Shown: one piece after another, positions 35,431 through 45,733 of the stretch | Numbering within the stretch: position 1 is the first letter of the stretch | Layout of the letters: the number at the start of each line of letters is the position of its first letter | Notes under the pieces: generated by a model | Database searches by the model: none | Told to the model about the DNA's origin: nothing | Seen by the model: only the letters and a program-made list of their open reading frames with translations | Made by a program: the position numbers and the translations under genes | Assembly (NCBI GenBank): GCA_905182995.1 | Contig: CAJJDP010000100.1 | Location: 141,403-205,402 of the forward strand | DNA: 64,000 bases | From: Paramecium octaurelia | Taxonomy: Eukaryota; Ciliophora; Oligohymenophorea; Peniculida; Parameciidae | Direction: 5' to 3'

Positions 35431-35463
35431 ATTTTTCAATATTTTTAATATATATATATTTAT

Positions 35464-38163
35464 ATGAATAATCAAAATGCCCCTAAGTTTGAAACAAAGC
35501 AAGATTACATTATAGATACTTCGAGCATTGTTGCTTAAGGTAAAAGAGGATAAATATTAAAATGTAAACACAAAGAAAAGGATGAAAAATTGTGTGTGAA
35601 GGTGATAAGTAAATCGCATTTTTATGTTAATTAAAAAAATGAAATACAAGTATTAGAAACACTTAAAAATGCAAAAACAAAGCATTTGAACGTCTTAAAT
35701 ATCTATAATATTATTGAAGATAGCAAAAAGTACCTCATTTTTAGTGAGCTCTGTGATGGCAACCTAGAACAATTATTTTAATAGAAACAGAGCAATAATA
35801 AATGGTTTTCTAATGAGGAAATTCTTGATTTGCTGGGTCAAATAGTGAGAGGCTATTTGTATTTGAAGAATCACAAAATAATCCTTAGAGATTTAACGCC
35901 CAGAAGCATTCTATATAAAGAACTTACTAATAATAGAATTGTATTAAAAGTAAAAATAAAATATATTCATAGATATCAGATTTTGGTGTGAGTCGAATAA
36001 CTCAGGATGGATGTGCAGTAACTAGAACTGGAATTCCTTATTACTCAGCTCCAGAAGTTTACAGAAATTCTCCTGATCATTAAAAGTACACTGACACATG
36101 CGATATCTATTCAGTAATAGTTTTATATATTATACATTAGCTTGGAATCATTCTTTACATGATGTGCTATCAAGGAGAAAAGCCAGTGAATGTATAAGAT
36201 CTAAAGGATCTAAATGAATTCCACGAAAGATTAAAAAAAGATTAATTTTTATCATGTCCAAACAACCACAGATATTCAAAAGAAATTTTGAATTTAATAG
36301 AAAAAATGATTGTATACAATCCAGAAAAAAGAATCACATGGGATTAGTTAGATTTCAATATAGTTCAACATTTTCTTATCCTAGAAGATAATTATTTCAT
36401 CGACTTAGACAAAACTATAAATTCAGGATTGTAAGGAGTTTCTCATGAAGCATTTCATTTAAAACAATGCGTAGAATTAGTTTGTAAAACCTTCTAAAAT
36501 AATATGGTTGGAATTACTAGAGCAATTGAAAATTTGGAGAAAATCAAATAAAAATTTCATAAAAATGTGTTACAAGTTATAGCCATAGTCAGGTATAGTG
36601 AAGAATAAACTTATCTAATTCTTGAGAAATGGGACATCAGTCTTTAAGGCTATATAGAAGAGTTATAGTAAAAAAAATAGAATTTGAAAAGCTACGAAAT
36701 TTTTGAAATATTATATTAGATAGTGGAAGGGTATTGCTTTCTTAAAGATTTGTAAATTGCTCATATTGAACTAAAACCAAGTAATATTCTCTTAAAAAAA
36801 AATGAAAAAGGAAAATATATTGTTAAAGTATAATATATTACTTCAATAGATCTTTGATTTGGAAATTAACAAAACTATTGGAAGAGGTATAACTCATTCT
36901 ACAAATGAATTGAAAATATTTGCTGCTCCTGAAATGTTCTAATAAGGTTTCTCCAGCGATTCATAAAGTGATATGTTTTCAGTATTATTGTATTTTATCT
37001 TTTAGCTAGGTATGATTTTATATTATATGGCATTCTAAAAAATGTTTAAAAACTTTGAAAGTAAAGCTGATCTTGTAGATTTTCATTAGTCTTTAACTAC
37101 CACACCATTTAAAAGTCCTAATCATGAAGTAATATTCTATAATAAATTGTAGAACCCATTAATTTCAGAACTAATTAATTCAATGATTGTAAACGATCCA
37201 AAGAGAAGAATTAGTTGGTAATAATTGTAGAAGCATTAAATATTTGACGAATTTAAAATTTCATAAGTTCCTAATGAAATTATTTCTGATCAATTTTTAG
37301 AAACATAACTAAACAAAAAAAAGAATATTAAGATAATATAGTTTTAATAATAATAATATTAAAACTAAATACAATAATAACAATACTAGTAGTAATAGTA
37401 ATAACAATAATACTAATAATAGCATCAATAATCGTTATAATAACAACAATAATAATTATACTAATAACAACAACCATAAATACACTAATAACAATAATAA
37501 TACTAAAAAAGTTAAAGTCAAAATTCTTCTTGTTTTACAGAAATATACGAATATATACATTCTCTTCATACTCTAGCGATTAAGGTATTAAGAGTATGCG
37601 AAGAGCACTAAAGGGATGATTGCAAAGATGAAATACTGTTATTCAAATAATTCTTAATTCGTTTCTGCATTTCTTGTTTGATATGTTTTAACAATCTCAA
37701 AAATTATAATTTTATTTATTTAGACAATGTTAGATATTAGGTAAAATCAATTTCTACTTTCAATGATTGGTATTAAAAGAAAAATATTGAATAATTGGGG
37801 AAAGACACAACTGATATATATGAATCCTTAAAAATCATGCAAACCACTACTCCCACTTAAATAATCGTTAGAGGAAATGAATTGCTAAAAGACCTTACCA
37901 ATAAATTTTAGTAGAACAATAACAATACAAATATTGTTATGTTTCATTAATACTTCAACTCTTTTTTTAGAGAAGTTAAGCTTTCAATTTTCAATTCCAA
38001 TATCCAAACAAAACTAAAGTTCTATTTGCTTAAATTTTCAAATGTTTTTATCGAATATCCGATTTAGAGTTTCGAATTATTTTAGGAAACAAAAGTAGCC
38101 TAAAAGATCTGCTTAATTGATGAAATGGAAAATTATGTAATAAATCATCTAAATCAGAAATGA
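35464..38163 (+). CDS. Tandem kinase-pseudokinase protein with Q-rich linker
   Basis: ATG 35464 to TGA 38163; introns 35950-35972 (23), 36114-36140 (27), 36828-36849 (22), 36982-37005 (24); 868 codons (867 aa). The first kinase domain is about 10-310. It has LCVKVI (Lys), ILRDLTPRSI in place of HRDLKPEN, an intact ISDFGVSR, YSAPEVYR and NPEKRITW. The second kinase-like domain is about 320-565. It has LILEKWDISLQGYI, AHIELKPSNIL (HRD to HIE), IFDLEI instead of DFG, and NDPKRRISW, so it is a predicted pseudokinase. A Q/Y/N-rich segment (about 590-650) and a helical C-terminal domain follow. The first domain keeps the catalytic Asp but has a degraded Gly loop. Role unknown. Confidence 0.85.
37337..37512 (+). 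repeat. TAA/CAA-rich tract encoding a Q/Y/N linker
   Basis: Low-complexity trinucleotide tract in frame inside the tandem kinase gene, encoding mostly Gln with Tyr, His and Leu interruptions. It separates the pseudokinase domain from the C-terminal helical domain. Confidence 0.85.
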
Positions 38164-38899
38164 TCGTTTGTTAATTTAATTAAAACAAGAATCATACCTT
38201 TATTCTGTTATATTTATTTAATATAAAATATATTATAGTCATACTTTCTTCTAATTATCAGTAGAGTAACTAATTATTTTGTTTTAAATTTATACTGTTT
38301 AAATAAATCTTGAACTTCGAAATCATAAAGTCATTAAAGTAAATACTAAATATTTAGATTCCTTAATTACTTTTTTCTTAACTTCGATAAACTGAATTGT
38401 ATCTTATAAGGATCCATTTAGGGTTCCAACTTGTAGTATGTTATATTATTAATTAAAGATATATTAATTTTCAAAAGAATTTTAAAGTATAACCTATTTA
38501 GATACTTTATTGATGAACTAACTAGTGATATTTATATAGCGATAGATTGAATTTAAGGTAGAAATTTCCTAATTCTTAAGAGAAAATAATATTAAGATGT
38601 AATTAAATATTTGATGCACTAAAAATGTGGGGATTTAGAACATTTTCTTAGCAGTATCAAATGAATCAAATAAAAATGTAACTTAAAGGATATTAGTATT
38701 TGAAGATATGTTTTAATAAATACAACAGATTACAGAAATATATAAGTAAAAAGAAGATTTTCTAGATGGGGTTTATGGAACAAATACCTTAGATCTCGAA
38801 TTCAAGATGGTAAAAGAAATAGTTTAAAACTCCAGTAATTCATGGAACTTAAATCTATATTATGATTTTTTGTATAAGAGCCATTCTTTATATTATTGA
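38164..38899 (+). CDS. Probable small gene or gene remnant, start unresolved
   Basis: Most of this interval lacks a clear gene. From about 38600 a frame reads QNIFLAVSNESNKNVTQRIL, then VFEDMFQQIQQITEIYKQKE and LDLEFKMVKEIVQNSSNS to TGA 38899, with coding-like composition. Upstream in the same frame, MNQLVIFIQRQIEFKVEI is open but ends at TGA near 38612. No GT-AG intron of a multiple of three removes that stop. The segment may be the 3' part of a gene with an unusual intron, or decayed. A second frame is also open here and runs into the hydrolase gene; it looks compositionally worse. Confidence 0.4.
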
Positions 38900-38915
38900 T
38901 ACTAAAAATTAAAAT

Positions 38916-40021
38916 ATGAAATAACCAGAGTATAGATGCACAGAAAAATTGTGGAAGCCGATTGTTCGACCTCCAAGACATAATTATCGATTAAAAGATA
39001 TGGGAAATGAAATATTCATGGTTCATGACACAGTAATTAAACGAATAGACTTTGAAATAGCAAACAGCCGTGGATTAACACTTCAGTGCAGGTAACCTAA
39101 TAAAAAATCGTTAGTTTATTTGAACCCGTTAGAATTCAAGACAAGCCTCATGCGTGTATGATTTATTTACATGGGAACTCAAGTAGCAGAGTAGAATCTC
39201 TAACAATACTTGAATATTTACTTCCTTAGAACATTGCTGTATGTGGAATTGATTTGTCTGGTAATCAATTGATAAGACATAGGTTCTGGTCAATCATAAG
39301 GAGAATATATTTCATTAGGATTCTATGAATCAAGAGATGTAAACGATCTCTACAATTACTTACGTTCGAATAAAGTAAGATAACTTCATTATTTAAAGTT
39401 GGTTAGCCTTTTATCACTTAAATCGGTTTGTGGGGTAGATCTATGGGTTCAGTAACAGCAATATTAGCAGCCAGTTTGAATTCTAACTTTAAAATGCTTG
39501 TTTGTGATAGTCCTTTTTCTAATTTAACTAATTTGTGCTAAGAATTGGCATCCAACAATTATAACATTCCTGGATGTTGCTTTAATTGTTTTTGGTGTTT
39601 TGTAAAATCTAAAATACGAAAGGAAGCTAAATTTAATATTGATGATCTTAATATAGTTCAAATAATACAAAGTTAAAATAGAATAATATATCTAGCATTA
39701 CAAACTGATGTTGCTATAATATTTCTATCAGCTAAAGGTGATACATTGATTGGAGAAAAGCACCCTAAAATTTTATCAGAAAAGTTTAGAGGAAAAAAGG
39801 AATTAATTTAATTTGAGGGGACCCATAATTCTAAGAGACCTATAGATGTGATGAAAGGAACAGTGTAATTCATAATAGCATAGATGGAAAAATATGAATA
39901 ACATAGTAGTCTAAGAGACACTAAAGTTTCATTAAATTGTAAGGATTAGATTCCAATCCCAGATATTGGAGCACCATTACTTCATTCAGAAAAACCATAT
40001 ATATCCAAGACAGAAAAATGA
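38916..40021 (+). CDS. Alpha/beta-hydrolase superfamily protein
   Basis: ATG 38916 (MKQPEYRCTEKLWKPIVRPP) to TGA 40021. Introns 39092-39114 (23), 39261-39282 (22) and 39375-39406 (32) give 343 codons (342 aa). Visible fold motifs are an oxyanion block MIYLHGNSSSRVE, DLSGSGQSQGEYISLGFYE, and the nucleophile elbow GLWGRSMGSVTA (Gly-x-Ser-x-Gly with RSMG). There is a late acidic strand IIFLSAKGDTLIGEKH and a possible catalytic His in EGTHNSKRP. This pattern matches the serine-hydrolase/BAAT-like and ABHD13/17-like clan that includes depalmitoylases. The exact substrate cannot be read from sequence. The tail is polar. Confidence 0.85.
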
Positions 40022-40138
40022 TGTTAAATTTTATTCGATAATTATATATAATATATTTAATTTTCTTAGAAATTGACATGTCATCTTTCTCTTTAACTTT
40101 ATTTTATTAAAATTATATTTCAAATAAAAAAGAAGAAA

Positions 40139-43100
40139 TCATATCAAGTTTGGTTTACTGTTTTTAGTATTGTTATTTATCAATTTTCGAAAGTATCCTT
40201 TTGTGGATAGCATCAATTCTTAATAACTTCCCTATTCCACTATTTCTCCTTATTCCATTACTACGATTTAGTCATATTATTGTATATTTTCTAGTCTGTG
40301 AGTTATAACAAGTAAAGTCTTACTTTTTGAAAATTCAATCAAACTTTCGTTTAATAACTTAATATATTATTTAATCTTACTTGATTTGTGTATGGATCCA
40401 TGTTAGATGTTGCTTCATCTAGACAAATAATATCTTTATTTTATAAGACTATTCTCAAAAAATTAAGAACTTACTTTTCCCCACAAGATAAATTAGCTCC
40501 ATTTTAAGAAATGTCAAATTTGTAATCCAAATACATAAGACTGTTAATGTTAGAATTTCTTTGTTTATAAAATTAGGTATTTTAGATGAATTTTTCAATC
40601 TGTTAATCTGTATACCTTCCCTCAGGATCTAAATTTTCTTTTACACTAGCACTAAATAGAAATCCAAATTAGGGAATAATAGACATTTGACTTCTCCATT
40701 ATTTTAAAGATTATTAATTCACCTAATAATATTATTTAATTATACGTTAATTCCATTAATATAAAGATCTCCTGAATAGAAGGGATACAATCCTTGAAGC
40801 ACATTTAGAATGGATGTCTTACCTGATCCAGTTCTTCCAATTATAGCAATTTTCTATCCTTTAAAAATGGTTAAAGAAAAGTTTGTTAGAGCTAAGCGAT
40901 TATTATCATAAGAAAAGTCTACATTTTTAAATTCTATGGCATTTTTATTTCCACTTAAAAGAGTTGTTTATTATTCTTATTCCATAAATTTCTCTTAGTT
41001 GATTTCTTCAGTCTCGTTATTTAAATATTCTTAAATTCTTTCTACAGAAATCATGCCTGTTTCTACTCTTGAATATTAAATAAAACAATCATAAAAACTA
41101 TCTAATACAACCATAGAATATGTAATAGCTAGAGCTTGTATACCAAAATCTTCTGACCATTCGAATACTAATGAACAGATTACCATAAAGGAAGTACACA
41201 TAACAATAAAGTTGTTCAATAAATTTAATCTGACTTAAAACCATAATTTTATACGTTCTCCACATTAGTTACTTAACATTAAATTTGAAAATGAACTTTC
41301 AAAGATTTATTTGAAATATTTCTCTTTCTAAAATGCTCTAATTATTTTGACTCCAGCCAATGTTTCATTAACAATTTACAATAATCTACTTTAATTTGCA
41401 GACAACAATCTTTTGATTTCTCTATTTGATATAAGACAGGCTTTCTTGATGCGATAAAATGCAAGCAAGAAAATAACAAGCATTAAGAAATATCTTGGTT
41501 CCAAAATCAATAATCCAATCGATAAACCTGTTATTCTACTGAGATTTTCAAGAAAACAGTGAACTCCAGAACTAATATCAATGTCAACAACATAAGTATC
41601 ATCTTAAATCCTATTTATAATTTAGCCGGCATTTGTTCTATCATAAAATTTCATCACTGTACACATTAAAACAGTATTAAGTCTAATTTTATAATATCAA
41701 ATTTACTTTTTAAAAATAGACCAAGAAGCTAATAATGCACAAATAACTTCTAAAGTTTATCTAATCGCTGTAATTAAAACAGCTATGGTTGTTAAATAGA
41801 ATAGAGTTTTAGCAAAGGAATTGTCAAAATATATTGTTAATTAATGTAACCATTTATCTTCTTATTGTGCTTCAGATTTTAGCCAAAAATCAATGAATGA
41901 CATTGATCCTTACATATAAAAATTAACAAAAAATAATAGAAGAAATAATGGGAAGTTCATGCTGTTAAAATATGTTTTCCAGATTTACCAATTAATACTT
42001 CCTATTTATCTTGTATCTTCATTGCTATCATCAATAAAAACCTCTTCGTTTTGATCTTCCTTAAGTAAATTTAATGTATTATTTTGTTTATTTAATACTA
42101 AATCTAATTCTTTTTCAAAATATGAGGGAGTTTCTTATAATGATTTATTTTATAAATACTAGTTAATTAATTCTTAATCCTAAGTAATTTCTCCATTTTC
42201 AACAAGAACAACTTTTGTTTTTATTTGTTATTTGGCAATCTTAATATAATTGTAATTTGAAGAAATAAGAAATACTGTCTTTCCATTATTTATTAGATAA
42301 TCTACAATAACGTTTTAAAATATTAAATCTGCAATATTGTGATCAAGAGATGAAAATATGTCATCAAATAGATAAATGTCTCTTTATTAATATAAAGCTC
42401 TGGCTAAAGCTATTCTTTGTTTCTATCCTCCACTTATGTTCTTTCCATCAGGACCAATCAAATGTAAATCTTGATTTTCAAAAGTACTTAGATCTTAATG
42501 TAGTTAGCAAAGATCTATAACATTATCATACAATTCTTAGTTAAAGGGTTCACCAAATAGGATATTATCTTTAATTGATAAATTTTAGATCCAAGGTACT
42601 TATGAACAATATCCAATTCTACCTGTCATTTCAATATACTTAACAGGTTCATTCACTAGTAAATCAAAACTCAAGTTCAAATTTTACTGTGTATCTGAGA
42701 TATCTTTGAATAAGTTTGAAACTTATAACTCATTTAAAATTGCTTAAAAGAATGCACTTTTTCCTGAACCTATTTTTCCTATAATACAATTCAAAGTGTT
42801 CTTTTCAAATTTTAGATTAGTTATTTTTATTTCAAACATCTTACGGTTTTGATTAGCAACTACTAATTCTTCATCTTATAATTAATTTTATTTCACATCA
42901 TCCGATACTTATTCTGCATTAGGCCAAACGTAATTGGAATTATTGATTGTAATAGCATACTGGCTTTCAACTGATTCAGGTTGAATTCTGTCTTCAGAAT
43001 TAATTTCATCTTAACTTAAAAATTTCGAAAATCTATTGAATGATATTAATGAAGTATATCCTATGCTTAAACTCCAAGGGAGAACACAGAGAGGAAATAT

Positions 43101-44228
43101 CATAGTATTAAATATAGCTATCAATGAGAAGATATTCAGCTCCTTTAAATCTTTACCTATATTCACTGAATATATTACAAAAATGCATAAGAGAATGTAG
43201 CTTATATTATTCCAAAACACAGCACCAAAACCATCTAAAGCTTTATATATAATTAACATCTTAAATTCACATTTTCTAATTTACATTATTTTCTTGTAAA
43301 ATATTCCTTCCCAAGATAAGAATTTTATCTGTTTCATTCCTTCTATCAAATCAGATTATAAACCAACTCTTTTGTCCTTATATATTAAATGCTGTGCTTC
43401 CGCTTTTGCCATTATAAAGGTTAAGATAAAGTTTATTACTTAATAGCTAATCATTGCAATAACAACTACCGTACCAGCTTCTGGTTCAGCAGAATATAAT
43501 AAAAATAAGCATCCACTTAAAATTAGTAAAGATTACCAAATATCTTAGATTACTGAAATTAATTTTAATATCTACTCAACGTCAGCAGTTAATAATGTCT
43601 AAAGAATTAATTTCAATTTAATACATAAATATTTGCAGTATGAGAATCACCTTCTGTTTTAGTTAAGCATTTAACTTTGAGAGATTTGTCATAGATTAAA
43701 TATTCGATAATAGTTTTGATTCTCATATTTAATATATTTGCATCTTAATCAAGTTTCGATTTCGAATAGGTCCTTATTAATTAATATTGATACTTTAATA
43801 TTTAAAATGAAACCAAAAACAATATCCAGCACACAACTAATTAAAGAGAATTAGAATCATTTTTAAAATTAATTATTGAAAGGGTAGATTTATTAAGAAT
43901 TTCCAAAATGCTAATCGTTAATAATTCGGTTAATGTCTGCATGACATAGTATTTGAGAATTTTCCATTTCAACAATGAATCGAAAATTATTTTATATGGA
44001 TTTTTAAGCTTTTATTATAATATCCTAAATTAACTTAATCATTTACTATTTTAATTCATCTAACAAGCCTTGAGAATCTGATTCCTATAATAAAAATGAT
44101 TATAATCCTTTATTAGATATCTATTTATTCTATAGATTCCATAGATTAATCAATTCAATAAGAGGAGTTATTTTTCGAAATAGCCAATCGTCAGATTTTT
44201 GAGAACCAATTAAAACACCTCTATTCAT
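40139..44228 (-). CDS. ABC transporter, subfamily C (MRP-like), short form
   Basis: ATG 44228 (MNRGVLIGSQKSDDWLFRKI) to TGA 40139; introns 44025-44046 (22), 43599-43624 (26), 41683-41706 (24), 40723-40745 (23), 40358-40380 (23); 1,324 codons (1,323 aa). Order is TMD1 about 80-370, NBD1 about 440-650, TMD2 about 735-1010, NBD2 about 1075-1310. There is no N-terminal TMD0. NBD1 has GKIGSGKSAF, ISGGQKQRIALARAL and DIYLFDDIFSSLD. NBD2 has GRTGSGKTSI, a degenerate signature LSCGEKQVL, IICLDEATSNMD and VITHRLEN. The histidine switch of NBD1 is replaced (SSNYNY), so the two ATP sites are asymmetric, as in many ABCC proteins. Likely an organic-anion or conjugate exporter in a membrane. Confidence 0.95.
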
Positions 44229-44444
44229 TTTATTAATATCGTCACTGCTATAATTAAGGCTTTAATGTAAGGAAATTCTTTAATAAATAAATACAAAAGG
44301 TCATAGTTCAACAGTATATTAATTTATATATAATATGGATTGAATTACATCAATTTTGTGTAATATTTACCAATTTGATTACTATATAAAATTTTATGTT
44401 CAAAAAGATTAATATTTATAGAATATATATGTTCTTATTCACAT

Positions 44445-45263
44445 TCATTCCTGCTTTTGATGTTCTCTTGTGATTCTCTCTGCCAAACTGATATTAAAGT
44501 TATCGCTTTGCTCATAAGCAACCTTCCAATCCTTATGTTGATAAAACAAGCTTAATATGGCAACAACTCTATCTATATTTAATGGTCTTTTAGCTCCTTT
44601 TATAAATGATTCGATTGGCAGTTTCTTGCTACAAATCTACAAGGTGTTTGCTTTATTCAAACTCATGAATTTTTGGACCTGTCTATCAACAAATCCACCA
44701 ACTATGTATATGCACTATTCTGGATCAACTGATTCTAAATATGAATCAGCATCTGGAGAAAGATAGATGAACTCTTTCTAAATTCCTTTTTCCAGATTTT
44801 CTTAAATCAAATCCTATAATCCTAATTCATAGTGATGAACAGGCCATTTTTAAAGTCCTTGTTTTTCTAATTCATTTTTCTGTATTCCTCTGACGTTAGT
44901 GAGATGTAATTGAATTGGGAATTTTAATTCTTTATTTATTCCTTATATGTGTGCAATCTATAATGCTAAGGATCTAATTTCTCTGTCTGTCATTAAGATA
45001 TCATATTCCAAATCTATATAGATTGGGATACCTGATTCATAACCAAGTTGCAGATTATTTTTGGCTAGATTTTTTATCTCTGAATATTTTTCTTTAGCTT
45101 CTTGATTCATAATATGAACTTTTTATTTGACTTTTTTTGCAATCTTCTTTCTTATAACTTTGGCTCTCAGTTTGGCTCTTTAATATTTCAACACCTTCTT
45201 TTCATCTCTTGTCAATTTAGGTCCCTTTTGCTCAAGTCCTTCTTATACTTGTTCTTCTTACAT
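44445..45263 (-). CDS. tRNA (guanine-9-N1) methyltransferase TRM10 family
   Basis: An intronless frame from ATG 45263 to TGA 44445 has 273 codons (272 aa). A Lys/Arg-rich N-terminal helix (LTRDEKKVLKYQRAKLRAKV) precedes the SPOUT-fold methyltransferase. Recognisable blocks are IPIYIDLEYDILMTDREIRSL, FIYLSPDADSYLESVDPEQC, IYIVGGFVDRQVQK, KKLPIESFI and LNIDRVVAILSLFYQHKDW, matching TRM10/TRMT10A. The predicted reaction is SAM-dependent m1 of purine 9 in tRNA. Two further in-frame ATGs upstream (to 45311, MASLKEAMNII) would overlap the divergent gene starting at 45275, so 45263 is preferred. The start is uncertain by up to 16 codons. Confidence 0.93.
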
Positions 45264-45274
45264 AAATTTAATAA

Positions 45275-45733
45275 ATGTAATAATATTCATTGCCTCTTTT
45301 AAAGAAGCCATTTAGACCTTTGAAGGAAAACATTAGACATTCCTTAGACACTTCATCATATGTAAAGATAGTAAAGCATTCAAGTGAGGAAACTAGCTTT
45401 GCTAATTATGTTTTAAAAAAGCAGCAGGAATTAGAATTAGCCATGCAATAAGTTATACAATAACCATAGATTAAGAGTTCATACTCAAGACACCTACCTA
45501 AGATATAAGAATAGCAAAAAACATCTCCTTATTTGATTAGAGCATTAGTGAGGAATAGATACCCAACGGAACCGATAGAATAGAAGAAGGAAATTGATTA
45601 AATGAAATCAATGGACATACCAAATCATAATAAATTGGGATTTGAAAAATTTTCAATAAATTCATTAGTGAGATAACAATGCAGAAGGGCCAGAGTCAGC
45701 CCAAATCGTAAACTTTTTACAAGTGTTTAGTGA
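45275..45733 (+). CDS. Small basic protein, function unknown
   Basis: ATG 45275 (MQQYSLPLLKKPFRPLKENI) to TGA 45733, no intron, 153 codons (152 aa). Sequence is polar, Q/K/R/S-rich (HLPKIQEQQKTSPYLIRALV; RQQCRRARVSPNRKLF), probably largely disordered. No domain is visible. The start lies 11 bases from the divergent TRM10 start. Its last 38 coding bases overlap, antisense, the 3' end of the large coiled-coil gene ending at 45696. A later start codon (the Met about 60 residues in) would relieve the first overlap, but the upstream residues look coding. Confidence 0.65.

Noticed and set aside
38640..38915. Alternative frame running in phase into the alpha/beta hydrolase start as a longer N-terminus
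   Set aside because: With only one stop codon in A+T-rich DNA, chance open frames of this length are common; another overlapping frame is compositionally better and the hydrolase has a good ATG at 38916.
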